64,000 nt of DNA from Bacteroidota bacterium (GCA_016717725.1 JADKFA010000010.1:62001-126000); one strand, 5' to 3'. Shown: positions 17,315 to 26,219, counted from the stretch's first letter. Numbers and translations: made by a program. The notes: a model not told the origin generated them from the letters alone.

Positions 17315-17965
17315 TTATAAGAAGATTACATTGTTTTTATTTCTTTCATTAGGCACTGGATTTTCATCTCCATGACCCAGAATTATGGAAAGTTGCACTT
17401 GCTCTGTATTCGGAATATTCAACATGGAATAAATTTTTGTGTGCTCAACAAATTTCCCTACACCAACAGGACAACTATCTATTCCCATTGATTTTGCTGC
17501 AAGCATAATATTTTGTGAGCACATACCTACATCAAGTACAGCCCATTCATTATCCTTTGGAGAGGTTATAAATATTACTACCGGTGCCCCATGAAAAACA
17601 GGATCCTCAAGTTTGAAAAAATCTGTAGCGTGTGGAAAATGTAAAATTTCTTTTCCTAGTTTTAATATTCCCTTTAAACCTGATTTTGCAATACCGTGTG
17701 CCACACCTTTTAATACTGCCTTGGAAATTTCTTTTGAAAAAACTTTTATTTCCTCTTTATTTGTCAAAATATAAAATTTCCATGGTTGTCTATTCATGGC
17801 AGATGGTGCCATTCTACCTGCATCTATTATTTTCTCAATGCTATTCTTGTCAATTGAAATATCTTTGTATTTTCTGATAGCTCTTCGTTGATAAATTACC
17901 TTTAGTGCTTCGTTTTTGAAAGCTGTTTCTCGTTCTAATGAAGTTATTTCAGTTAATGTCCCCAT
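17315..17965 (-). CDS. Nitroreductase-family flavoprotein
   Basis: A 216-residue NAD(P)H/FMN-dependent oxidoreductase. The N-terminal FMN phosphate motif is 'YQRRAIRKYKD', followed by 'IDAGRMAPSAMNRQPWKFYI'; the middle has 'HGAPVVIFITS' and 'VLDVGMCSQNIMLAAKSMGIDSC', and 'LGHGDENPVPNER' closes the fold. Such enzymes reduce quinones, nitro compounds or flavin; dormancy-associated members exist in mycobacteria (Rv2032, Rv3131). First gene of a two-gene leftward operon, with a degenerate FNR-type site about 100 bases upstream at the same spacing as in two other island promoters. Confidence 0.92.
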   Translation of the reverse strand: MGTLTEITSLERETAFKNEALKVIYQRRAIRKYKDISIDKNSIEKIIDAGRMAPSAMNRQPWKFYILTNKEEIKVFSKEISKAVLKGVAHGIAKSGLKGILKLGKEILHFPHATDFFKLEDPVFHGAPVVIFITSPKDNEWAVLDVGMCSQNIMLAAKSMGIDSCPVGVGKFVEHTKIYSMLNIPNTEQVQLSIILGHGDENPVPNERNKNNVIFL

Positions 17966-18064
17966 GATATTTAGTATTTAATAATTTTTTCGAATTAATG
18001 AATTTCACAAGTCAAAGCACCGAATATTTGCCCTCCTAGCATATAACCTCGATCATTTCGATGC

Positions 18065-18078
18065 TTGATTCTACTCAT
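18065..18078 (-). promoter_or_regulatory. Degenerate FNR-type site upstream of the nitroreductase operon
   Basis: On the gene strand ATGAG-TAGA-ATCAA, 8 of 10 fixed positions. By itself weak, but its centre is exactly 58.5 bp from the G of GTGCTTTG (minus strand, ending at 18013), as at the CBS and BON promoters. The rest of the 231-base gap 17966-18196 shows no gene. Confidence 0.45.
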
Positions 18079-18196
18079 CTTAAGAATTAAGTAAGTATTT
18101 CAATCACCAAGTAATCCTTCAGAATAAGTAGTTCCATGGAAGTCGTTTCATTTTCGAGTTGGAATTGGTTGAGTAGATTCTCTTTTAATTCCAGTT

Positions 18197-19027
18197 TCAA
18201 GCGTGTAAAACCAATATTGGATATTCAGCTATTTCGCTGAGTTCCTTTGCAACGGTTCCATGAAAAAGATCGGGGATCAAACCCCTATTATAATAGGTTA
18301 TGGACAATACATCTGCATTCGATTCAATCATGTAGTCGTTGATGCTTTCAGGGATATTATCGGAGAATATCTGCTCAAATTCAACACGGTTATCCTTGCC
18401 CAATACGGACTCTATTTCGGTATGTAAAGCCCTAAAAACGTCGAGACTAATTTCAGTATGATGCTTGCTCACATGTAGAAAAATAAACTGGGGGTTAAAA
18501 GCCTTCATAAAATCAGCCATGAAGGAAAACGAAAATTTGCTTTTTGAACTGTAATCCCAGGCAAATACAATTTTCTTTATGTTTCTGTAAGAATAGTTTT
18601 CAGGAATTACGAGCACGGGGCATTTCGCGCTTTTTAATACATGAAAGGTATCCGTGCCAAAAAAATATTGATAGATTTCGTCAGCACCGTTGGTGCCCAT
18701 TACAATCATGGTGTTGTCTGCATCGAAAGCTGCTAAATTCTTTGCCAACGATTTTGTGCTCACTTCAACAGCATAGGTCGCGGAAATGTTGTACTTTTTT
18801 ATGGCATCCATGCATAATGCTTTTAATCGATCCGCAGTAACAATTGAATTTTCTTTTTCATTAGTTACAAATCCTTCACTTAAACTCGCAGTTTCTGTTA
18901 TAGGTATAATTCTTTGAACATTAATAAACAGAAGTTCCCCAGCGAAAATCTGAGTAAGTTTTTCGGCATATTCCACTGCATTAATTGACGCCTTGGAAAA
19001 ATCAACAGGACAAATTATTTTTTTCAT
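18197..19027 (-). CDS. Tandem universal stress protein (UspA-type)
   Basis: About 276 residues from the ATG at 19027 ('MKKIICPVDFSKASINAVEYA'); an upstream in-frame ATG adds nine residues with no homology. Two Usp domains: about 1-145 and 150-276. The first has the ATP-binding signature as 'MGTNGADEIYQYFFGTDTFHVL' (Gly-x2-Gly-x9-Gly pattern) and 'KCPVLVIPE'. The second retains the fold ('YPILVLHA') but its nucleotide motif is degenerate. Tandem Usps bind ATP or AMP and act in growth arrest and hypoxia. It is separated from the upstream BON gene by a terminator, so it may have its own promoter inside that short gap. Confidence 0.92.
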   Translation of the reverse strand: MKKIICPVDFSKASINAVEYAEKLTQIFAGELLFINVQRIIPITETASLSEGFVTNEKENSIVTADRLKALCMDAIKKYNISATYAVEVSTKSLAKNLAAFDADNTMIVMGTNGADEIYQYFFGTDTFHVLKSAKCPVLVIPENYSYRNIKKIVFAWDYSSKSKFSFSFMADFMKAFNPQFIFLHVSKHHTEISLDVFRALHTEIESVLGKDNRVEFEQIFSDNIPESINDYMIESNADVLSITYYNRGLIPDLFHGTVAKELSEIAEYPILVLHA

Positions 19028-19040
19028 TTGATAATAATTT

Positions 19041-19073
19041 AAAAGAGCGTCCACCCGTAGTGAACGCTCTTTT
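19041..19073 (-). terminator. Terminator between BON and UspA genes
   Basis: AAAAGAGCGT(T)C ... GACGCTCTTTT, an 11-bp near-perfect stem with an AT-flanked end; its symmetric shape could act in both directions. It follows the BON gene and precedes the UspA start by 14 bases. Confidence 0.7.
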
Positions 19074-19084
19074 GTGAATGATAA

Positions 19085-19753
19085 TTAGTAAGAGAAAACG
19101 TTCAAGTCAATTTCAAGTTTATTATCAACTTTATTGACTCCAGGGGCAAGCCATGCTGCATTTTCAGCATCTCTTTTTTCTGCATACGAACGCACTTTAC
19201 CCGTGAGGATAACTTTTGTACCATCTACTCCAATAGTAATTTTATCCGAATCGACTGTTGCACTACGATGAAATGCAGAACTTATCTTTTGCTTCACCTC
19301 GGTAGGAGATAGTTTAGAAACTACTTTAATATTATTAGATATTCCAACAACACCTAATAAATCTTCAACCATGGTTCGTGCAGCATTTCGCTGAAATTCC
19401 CAATCCACCTCTCCTTCAAGAGTAACCCAGCCACTTTCCACCTTCACTTTAATTTTGTCTTCCTTCATGGCACTATGCCATTTAAGTGCATTTACAACAG
19501 CTTCTGCAATTTCGATGTCAGTTCTTTTTCCATCATGGGAAAGTTTTACTTCAATCTCTTCAGCAACAGCCTTCACACCTGCAACTCTTTTAGCAGCTTT
19601 TTCTGCTGATACCTTTTTTCCGTAGGTATCAACCGTTCCAGAAAGTGCTACAATGCCATTTTTCACTGCAACACCAATTTCACTTGCTCTGAGGAAAGGC
19701 TCCCATTTGAGCTCATCCATCACGTCTTTTTGAATTTCCGAATCTGTTTTCAT
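19085..19753 (-). CDS. Triple BON-domain protein, OsmY-like
   Basis: A 222-residue protein made of three BON domains (about 4-70, 78-145, 150-218), each with the pattern of a short helix, 'hxVxVxxGxVxLxGxV' and a closing helix: 'GVAVKNGIVALSGTVDTYG', 'IKVKVESGWVTLEGEVDW', 'ITIGVDGTKVILTGKVRSY'. BON domains bind phospholipid membranes and support envelope integrity under osmotic and other stress. No signal peptide is visible, so location is uncertain. Its promoter carries an FNR-type palindrome (19848-19861). Confidence 0.9.
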   Translation of the reverse strand: MKTDSEIQKDVMDELKWEPFLRASEIGVAVKNGIVALSGTVDTYGKKVSAEKAAKRVAGVKAVAEEIEVKLSHDGKRTDIEIAEAVVNALKWHSAMKEDKIKVKVESGWVTLEGEVDWEFQRNAARTMVEDLLGVVGISNNIKVVSKLSPTEVKQKISSAFHRSATVDSDKITIGVDGTKVILTGKVRSYAEKRDAENAAWLAPGVNKVDNKLEIDLNVFSY

Positions 19754-19847
19754 AGGATTTTTTTTTAGAGTTAAACAATAGAAACTAATTCACATCAAAG
19801 GAAAAATCATTTTGTAAAAATTTCAATGAGGTACGTCAAAATAGTTG

Positions 19848-19861
19848 TTGATGTTGATCAC
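19848..19861 (-). promoter_or_regulatory. FNR-type palindrome upstream of the BON gene
   Basis: On the gene strand GTGAT-CAAC-ATCAA, 9 of 10 fixed positions and the same half-sites as at 13664-13677. Its centre lies 58.5 bp from the G of TTCCTTTG (minus strand, ending at 19796). Confidence 0.6.
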
Positions 19862-19890
19862 TTGCATTAATGAATTAAAAAGGTGTATTG

Positions 19891-19919
19891 AAATGGAGTT
19901 GCAACTATGATTGTGAACT
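19891..19919 (-). repeat. Block shared with the hydrolase promoter
   Basis: AAATGGAGTTG, nine bases, then TTGTGAACT; the same two blocks with an eight-base spacer are at 9597-9624. Both lie upstream of leftward operons in the island. Could be an operator or a remnant of a repeat. Confidence 0.4.
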
Positions 19920-19941
19920 TCAATACTAGCAAAGTAGTCAA

Positions 19942-19961
19942 ATCTCAACCCAAAGCAAGTC
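19942..19961 (+). repeat. Right 20-bp direct repeat of the lpxB-flanked island
   Basis: ATCTCAACCCAAAGCAAGTC; one mismatch to 6755-6774. Same orientation, 13,187 bp apart. Confidence 0.6.
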
Positions 19962-20105
19962 GAGGCTGAGTTTCTAAAGATTTTAGAAACTGAGGAGCTG
20001 GAGAAAATATTGAGGGCATTTGATGAATTAAAGGAAAAGCTAGGAGGAGAAGTAGCTTCTTATAATGCAGCTTCTTTGATTCATAAAGTACTCGCTTCGA
20101 AATAG
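19942..20105 (+). pseudogene. lpxB 3'-end remnant
   Basis: Read from the CTC at 19944 this encodes about 53 residues beginning 'LNPKQVEAEFLKILETEE' and ending at a TAG, aligning without gaps to the last 52 residues of LpxB (320-371), with about 60% identity counted by hand ('LNPKQV', 'KILETEE', 'KLGGE', 'AS' are shared). The frame upstream is closed by a stop codon just before the match, so no gene remains. The first 20 bases match lpxB at 19 positions and similarity starts abruptly, as expected for a recombination junction. Joining 5800-6754 to this fragment would give a complete LpxB of normal length. Confidence 0.85.
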
Positions 20106-20182
20106 AGACAAGTAAGAAATTATCTGCTGAAGGGACTCATTTAAGAAAAATCAATTTTCTATGCTCTATTGCGAACATTTGA

Positions 20183-20488
20183 TCATAGCTTTATCAATAA
20201 TTGCAGCTGTCCACCCAACCCCAATTCAACTATTTTTTGAAGGGTAGAGATGCGCACTTCTTTAATATTGTTTTCAATTTTTGAAATGTAGGATTTTGTA
20301 GTTCCTACTTTTTCAGCAAGCTGTTCTTGGGTCAAGCCTTTTTCGAGTCGAGCTTGTTGGAGCATGACGCCGATTAAAAAATTATCGGAGCCTGCTTCTA
20401 ATTCATCTCTTTTCTTGGTTCCGCGCTTTCCGTAATTTAATTCTTTGAATTCCTCGTGGGATATCAAGTTTTTATTTTTCGATTTCAT
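20183..20488 (-). CDS. XRE-family antitoxin, HigA-like
   Basis: A 101-residue protein with a Lys-rich N-terminal arm and an HTH_3 domain at about 38-92 ('LQQARLEKGLTQEQLAEKVG', 'TTKSYISKIENN', 'ISTLQKIVELGLGGQL'). It follows the toxin gene with a 17-base overlap, the toxin-first order of higBA. It should neutralise the toxin and repress the operon at the palindrome upstream of the toxin gene. It lies directly beside the lpxB remnant at the island edge. Confidence 0.88.
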   Translation of the reverse strand: MKSKNKNLISHEEFKELNYGKRGTKKRDELEAGSDNFLIGVMLQQARLEKGLTQEQLAEKVGTTKSYISKIENNIKEVRISTLQKIVELGLGGQLQLLIKL

Positions 20489-20822
20489 AATCTTCTTTTA
20501 TTTTAAGTGCTTTTTCAATTTCCTTCCTAGGTGTCTTGTGAGACTTCTTTTGAAAGCCATTTACAAGTACAACTAATTGTCCTTGATCAAAAAAACAAAA
20601 AACTCGAAATATGTTACTGCTCAATTGAACTCTTATTTCGTAAAGTCCATTGGAATTCTCAATGTGTTTCAGATAAGTTTCTGGAACTCTTTCCAAATGT
20701 TCGACTAAGTCAAATGTCCAAATAATTTTTTCCTTGACTTTTTTCGATTGTTGGTTAAAAAAAATCTGGAAATAGTTTTTATAGTATTTAATGTTTCTGT
20801 GCTTCTTTCTTTCTGTTTCCAT
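20472..20822 (-). CDS. RelE/HigB-type toxin (phage Gp49-like)
   Basis: A 116-residue protein of the Gp49/HigB family: 'KEKIIWTFDLVEHLERVPETYLKHIE', shown here in parts, then 'LYEIRVQLSSNIFRVFCFFD', 'VLVNGFQKKSHKTPRKEIEKA'. The last motif with its Lys/Arg residues is the usual active region of these ribosome-dependent mRNA interferases. Promoter-proximal in a two-gene operon. Complete, so the pair is probably functional. Confidence 0.88.
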   Translation of the reverse strand: METERKKHRNIKYYKNYFQIFFNQQSKKVKEKIIWTFDLVEHLERVPETYLKHIENSNGLYEIRVQLSSNIFRVFCFFDQGQLVVLVNGFQKKSHKTPRKEIEKALKIKEDYEIEK

Positions 20823-20836
20823 GTAAAGATATTAAA

Positions 20837-20854
20837 GTTTCACTAAAGTGAAAC
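20837..20854 (-). promoter_or_regulatory. Operator palindrome of the toxin-antitoxin operon
   Basis: GTTTCACT-AA-AGTGAAAC, a perfect 8-bp inverted repeat 15 bases upstream of the toxin start, the expected place for autorepression by the HTH antitoxin. Confidence 0.6.
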
Positions 20855-21009
20855 CTGCAATGTTATAAATAATTGATTGTTAATGTAATAATTTTTAGTT
20901 GGAGAAAAATATGGGTGTAATTATAAAAAGCGTGGCATGACCTAATTACCATCGCGAAGCCTAGCGATGCAATCCAGCTACATTGCTCCTAACGCACATT
21001 ATTTAGCGT

Positions 21010-21045
21010 AAAAAAACCGCCACACGAAGTGTCGTGGGCGGTTTT
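21010..21045 (-). terminator. Terminator of ssb
   Basis: On the minus strand a long stem AAAACCGCCCACGACAC...GTGTGGCGGTTTT with one bulge, followed by seven T. No gene lies in the 243-base gap between this and the toxin gene. Confidence 0.8.
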
Positions 21046-21065
21046 ACAGTAGGAGGGGAGAGGTA

Positions 21066-21428
21066 TTAATTCTCGGTTTCCGATCCTTCGTCGTTAAAGT
21101 TGCTAAGGACTAGGATTTCGCTCACCTGGACCTCTGTGATGTATTTCTTTTGTCCAGATTTGTCGGTGTAGCTTCTGCTCACCAGCTTGCCCTCAAGGGC
21201 GATCTTGCTTCCCACTTTGGTGAAGCGCTCCATAATTTCAGCCGTTTTTCCGAACGCTACTAAATTATGCCATTGGGTATCGGTTACTCGTTCGCCCTTG
21301 GCGTTACGGTACGATTCGTTGGTTGCAATGGTCACTTTGGCGTGTTTCTTTCCACCATCCAACATTTTGATTTCGGGATTGAACCCGAGGTTGCCAATCA
21401 AGTTGACTTTGTTTTTTAATGAGTTCAT
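21066..21428 (-). CDS. ssb: Single-stranded DNA-binding protein, short paralogue
   Basis: A 120-residue SSB: the OB fold runs over about 1-108 with 'NKVNLIGNLGFNPEIK', 'VTIATNESYRNAKGERV', 'TQWHNLVAFGKTAEI' and 'LVSRSYTDKSGQKKYITEVQ' (abbreviated). The tail is only about 12 residues ('NFNDEGSETEN') and lacks the DDIPF-type tip through which canonical SSB recruits repair and replication proteins. This suggests an accessory SSB for recombination, competence or mobile DNA rather than the main replication SSB (inference). Own terminator. Confidence 0.9.
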   Translation of the reverse strand: MNSLKNKVNLIGNLGFNPEIKMLDGGKKHAKVTIATNESYRNAKGERVTDTQWHNLVAFGKTAEIMERFTKVGSKIALEGKLVSRSYTDKSGQKKYITEVQVSEILVLSNFNDEGSETEN

Positions 21429-21724
21429 TTTTTTCTTTTGGTTTTATAGTTAACTGCTAGGCCATAGCAAGTGTCGACGATGCAAAGATGAAGTAGGGGA
21501 GAGGAATTAGTCGGTAAATAAACATTTATAGTCGACTACAAGTGTTTGCAAATTGGTACGCAGGAAGTTTACGCAGGAAGTTTTTTTTAATAGTGATTGT
21601 GGAACGCTATTGAGGGGATGCTGGATACTAGATACTGGACGGGATGCTAGTTTCTTTGTTCTTGCCTCTTATGCACTATCGAAGTCGAAATTGAAAGGAT
21701 CGACTTTATTTGGAAAATGTTCCC
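21429..21724. other. Gap with no recognised gene
   Basis: Contains only short imperfect repeats such as GATGCTGGATACTAGATACTGGACGGGATGCT-like steps (about 21617-21650). An open frame at 21553-21780 looks fortuitous. Confidence 0.4.
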
Positions 21725-21751
21725 AAAAAAAGAGGCGGATAAATCCGCCTC
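21725..21751 (-). terminator. Terminator of the large T9SS exoprotein gene
   Basis: GAGGCGGAT/ATCCGCCTC stem (21732-21751) followed by seven T on the minus strand, 25 bases after the stop codon. Confidence 0.85.
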
Positions 21752-21776
21752 CACAAATATCTATTTCAATGTATAA

Positions 21777-24700
21777 TTAATCATTTTCGGTAAGGCGTAA
21801 CTGATAGCGTTCATCATCTGCCCAAACAGTAACCATATAGGTACCTGAACTTAATCCATTATTTTTTCCAGAGAATGGCATGGTGTATTGTCCTGCATCC
21901 TGTAATCCTTGTTGATAGCGTTTCACAATTTTACCAGTTGCATCCATCACCTCAATGGTAATCATGGAACTTCGTGTAAGCATATAGCGAATGGTTGTAG
22001 CTTCCCTATATGGATTGGGAAATGCTTCCACTAACACCGCACCATTGTCTTTGATGATGCAGGCAATAATCTTTGTAAAGGTGAATTGGCCATCAAAATC
22101 GACTTGACGCAAACGGTAGTAATAGATTTTATTAGCAACCACTTCTTCATCTAAAAACTTATAGCTTTTTAATAAATTGGTGGTACCATTTCCTTCAACC
22201 CATCCGATAGTTGCAAAGTGATCAGGATCTGTTGCACGCTGCACTTCAAATCCTCTATTGTTTACTTCACTGGCTGTTGACCATTTACACTCAATGTCGT
22301 TTCCTGCAGCTTCAGCACTAAAAGCCAAAAGTGTTACTGGCAAAGCAGATGATCCTTGTGCTGTACCAAATCCTACAGATGTACCTGCAGTAAAGCTTTG
22401 ACTTATTCCTGTTCTCATCACAGCAGTTACTGGTGGCGAACCACAAGCACCCATTGTCATGGAAGGTATAGCCCATGAACCACTTTGATTTTGCATAATA
22501 GTAAATGCAGTTGAAGCATTTGTATAGGTGCGATTGTAAAGGGTCATATTCATATCAACATTTCCCGATCCTAGAGGTAAAACCGACCATGAACCATTAT
22601 CCAATGCTCCCATATTATAGGTAATTGGACAGGAAGGATCGGCACCCATTGCGGAAGGTGGAGTAGTGGGCCATGTCGAAAAATGAACACGAAGAGATGA
22701 TACAGCAGGGTCGTTTCCATTATAGGTTGCAATATTCATGCGTTGGTAACCAGCGATAGAATGTCCAACTGGGAAATCAAGTGTACGCGCTTGACCAAGA
22801 GAAGTAGGCAGAGCACGGCGCAAATACCCTTGAACAAAACTGGAAGTATTTCCAGCACTCACGGCCGATGATGCCATATTCATAACATCCACTTCATAAG
22901 CAGAAGTAATGATTTTACCAGTGGTTAAAGTAAGGTGCCTGTTGAACTGATATTCATATCAGAAGATAATGAAACACCAACACCAGTACTCACCATGTAA
23001 ACATTTTCGAGGTTTCCAGTATTATTATAGGTTTGTGTACTTGTTCCCATAAATTCAATAATTCCACCAGCAGTTTGAGTAAATGTACCGCCAATTGCAT
23101 TATTGAAATTACCAGCTAATCGAACCAATTTATCATTCGCAATAAATGTGCTTGCCAATGTACTTATTGTAAAGTTACCACTCACATCAATATCATTATT
23201 TAAGGTAGCAATCCCTGATGTTTTGGAAACAGTAAGATTTTTTATTTCGCTTGAGTTAATAAGATTTCCATTCATCGTTTGATTTGAACCTCCAGATAAA
23301 ACAACGGTTGAGTTTGGACGTGTATTTATAGTTCCATCATTGGTGAAATTTCCACAAACACTCAAACTTCGGTTTGAATTTATGGTCAGCTTTGCACCTG
23401 CTTCAATACTGATTGAATTCACAGCGGCTCCAACAGCATTTATCACAGGTTGATTTGCTGAGGATGGAATGATCACCGCCGAACGAGTACAACTTGGAAT
23501 GGCACACCCCCCCCAATTCGCAGATTTAAACCAATCGGTATCGGTAGATCCAGTCCAATAAACCGTGTCGGGTGATGTTAAATAATCTACTGGAGATGTA
23601 GTACTGAATATCATTGTAAACCCTGACAAACTATTAGAGAAGTTACTAATAATTAACACATATTTTTCACCAGAAAGTACGGGCAGTTTACTAACATAAG
23701 AATCACCGAAACCAGGGCAAGTGGGTGGCGCTGTATTATCGGATGAACCGTAACAACCAGTTACGCCCATATAACTATAATCACATCTAATGGGAATAGA
23801 ATCAGCAAAAATGCCGGCGCAACTTACTGCTCCGCTACCTTGAATTTTATAAAGTGCAAAATCATAATCGGTACATGTTGTACTTGGTGCACCTAGCCAA
23901 TCGTTTGGAATAATATTAAATTCTAAATCACCACTAGCATTAATTGGTATTTCATACCATACAGAACCTCGTTCTCCAGCGTCAAGACAATTTACTCCTG
24001 CACCAGTAAAATCGCAATAATTACCAAATGATTGAAAGCCGGGATCACCTACAGGAACTGTATCATTACAGATAGGTAAAGGAACAATACACTCTTGTCC
24101 AAAGATGGTTGGAATGGCATCACTACTATTAATAGCTAACAATCCAAAAGTTCCTGTGGAAGTACCGAATCCATCTGCTACCACATAGTACACATTTCCT
24201 GGTGTCAAACCCGTTAATTGCAATTGCGACATCATGGTAGTAGTACTTGCACAAGCGGTAGCATTATCATTACAGCCAATCGGAATCAATCCTGTTCCGC
24301 AAGTACCAGAGTAAACCCCAATTTGCGTATTCAATAATGACCCTGGAGTAGTTCGTAATGTAACATTCCCTGTAGATGGAGCTGTGAAATAAAACCAAAC
24401 AGAATTTAATGTATTAGGTGTTGCCCAACAAGTAGGGGCAGAGGGTTCACCTGAACCGTTGGAGCAGTTTACATCTCCAACCACTGTAACACCCAAGGGT
24501 AATTCCAATGCATCACATGGTAAATCATTATCCTGACTTCCTCCATAGGTATCAATAAGTAAATTATATTCTACAGTAGAAGGGGAGGAGTACGTATCAA
24601 TAATAATATAATAGGTTCCTGCAGAAGGTAAATTAATACTCCCTGATAAAGATCCTGAATATCCACCTCCTCCTGATGCAATACAAGTGGATCCAACAAC

Positions 24701-26194
24701 ATCAGGACAACCATTGTAAATCTGAAAACCGACATTATTAGTTGAAGCACCAGAGATGGTTAAACTAATACATTCAGGACCGGTGGAAGTATATCTATAC
24801 ACACGATCTTCGCCCGATTCATACAATGAACCACAAGAAGCAGCGCTTGAATTAGAATAGTCATTTCCCATGCACGCCGTATTTTCACCAGTTACTTGAT
24901 AGGGGAGGGAAGAAATTACGACAGGTAGAGCGCAAGTTGCACCAGTATAACTTGTAGAAGGAGCTGAAATGGAAATATTATAAGAATAGCACCCAGCAGA
25001 TGCATCAGCAATAACATAATAAGTTCGACCTGCAACTACATCGCCACAAAGAATTTTATTTCCAGCCGAGCCGTATGCGCTTGCGATACATGTGCTTCCA
25101 GTACCATTGCAATACGTGGCTAATGGACATCCTTCAACAAGGAATACTGCAGTATTATAGGCAGATGAACTCAACAGTACTTGTACTTTTCCACTGGAAG
25201 CTGGAACAAAGCTAAAAACCTCCTCCTCGGCAGCATAATAACCCGAAGCACCACATGATTCTGCATTTGCAGTGGTTACATCATTCACCGCTCCACAAGT
25301 AGAACGACCCACTGATGAATAAGGCAATGAAGCAACACTTACTACAGTACCAACACTACAAGAAGTAGGAGTGGTAGCAGTTATCGCGAGACTAAATGTG
25401 AATGCAGTAGTGTTACGTCGGTCTACAACCACATAATAGGTTTGACCCGCCATTCCACAACCAGTTACCGTTCGGTTGTTGTTTCCATACGAATATCCAA
25501 TACATGTGCTAACATTACCTGTTAGTGGACATCCTTGAAATACGGCTAAACTAATATTCGTTGCCGATGCGGTGAGGGTAACCGTAAAATTTCCAGAAGT
25601 TGTAGGTGTAAAAATAAATACTCTATCCAAGCCATTATCATCTTGAGAATGACCACATGAATTCATGGTAGAATTATTACAATCGTTTACTTGTCCTGAC
25701 GTACTAACTCCAGTAACAGAATAGGGTAATGAAGTAATGTTTGTTACTCCAGTACCTAAACCGGCAGGACATGCAGGAGGAGTAAAAGATTTGTATCGTA
25801 AGGTTCCCAATCCCGTTTGAGCAATACAGTCATATGCATTTGCTAAAACACGATAAGTTCCAGAGCTGGTACAGACGAAATTAACTCTTGAAGCTACACC
25901 ACAATAATCATCACTATAATAGCCACTTATTGGATTCCCACTATTATCAAGAATAGTTATTTGAGTATCAAATGAAGTTGAACCACCATCGGCACTACAA
26001 AATGAAAAATTATAAGTTAATCCAGCAGTACCCGTAAAGGTAACGTAGGTTCCTCCATCAATAGCTAAAGATTGCCAGCTACCTGTTGGAGTGATAGATC
26101 CAGAGCTAGTTCCGCCTGTACATTGCGCATTTGAAATTTGAACACTCCAAAGGCAAACAAAAAATATAATTAAATACTTTATAATTGATTTCAT
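21777..26194 (-). pseudogene. Very large T9SS exoprotein, frameshifted
   Basis: Two frames, 22925-26194 and 21777-22892, join into one protein of about 1,470 residues. Start at 26194 gives a signal peptide ('YLIIFFVCLWSVQISNAQ'). At least four Cys-rich modules of about 110-130 residues follow, each with 'SLPYSV(T)G', a Cys pair, a 'DRVF(I)FTP' strand and 'GQTYYVVVD', resembling pre-peptidase-type beta-sandwiches. A low-complexity beta-helical part ('GNFTNDGTINTRPNS...') precedes the second half, which has 'LPVTLLAFSAEAAGNDIECK' and a type A sorting domain ('FPNPYREATTIRYML', 'SGTYMVTVW'). The break is near 22930-22933, where one A is missing from an expected TTAACT. Secreted and anchored by the type IX system; adhesin-like (inference). 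Confidence 0.8.
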
Positions 26195-26219
26195 ATAATA
26201 AGTGGATTTAGGATTTAGA

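Larger units (their letters stand above)
19754..20182. other. Right edge of the stress island
   Basis: This 429-base gap holds, left to right, the BON promoter with an FNR-type site, a block shared with the hydrolase promoter, and a remnant of lpxB. No intact gene is present. Confidence 0.6.

Noticed and set aside
6755..19961. Prophage or integrative element
   Set aside because: No integrase, phage structural, replication or conjugation gene lies between the lpxB repeats, so only an unclassified island is claimed.
21553..21780. Open frame in the gap after ssb
   Set aside because: No homology signature, runs through a terminator and short repeats, and antisense to the end of the T9SS gene.
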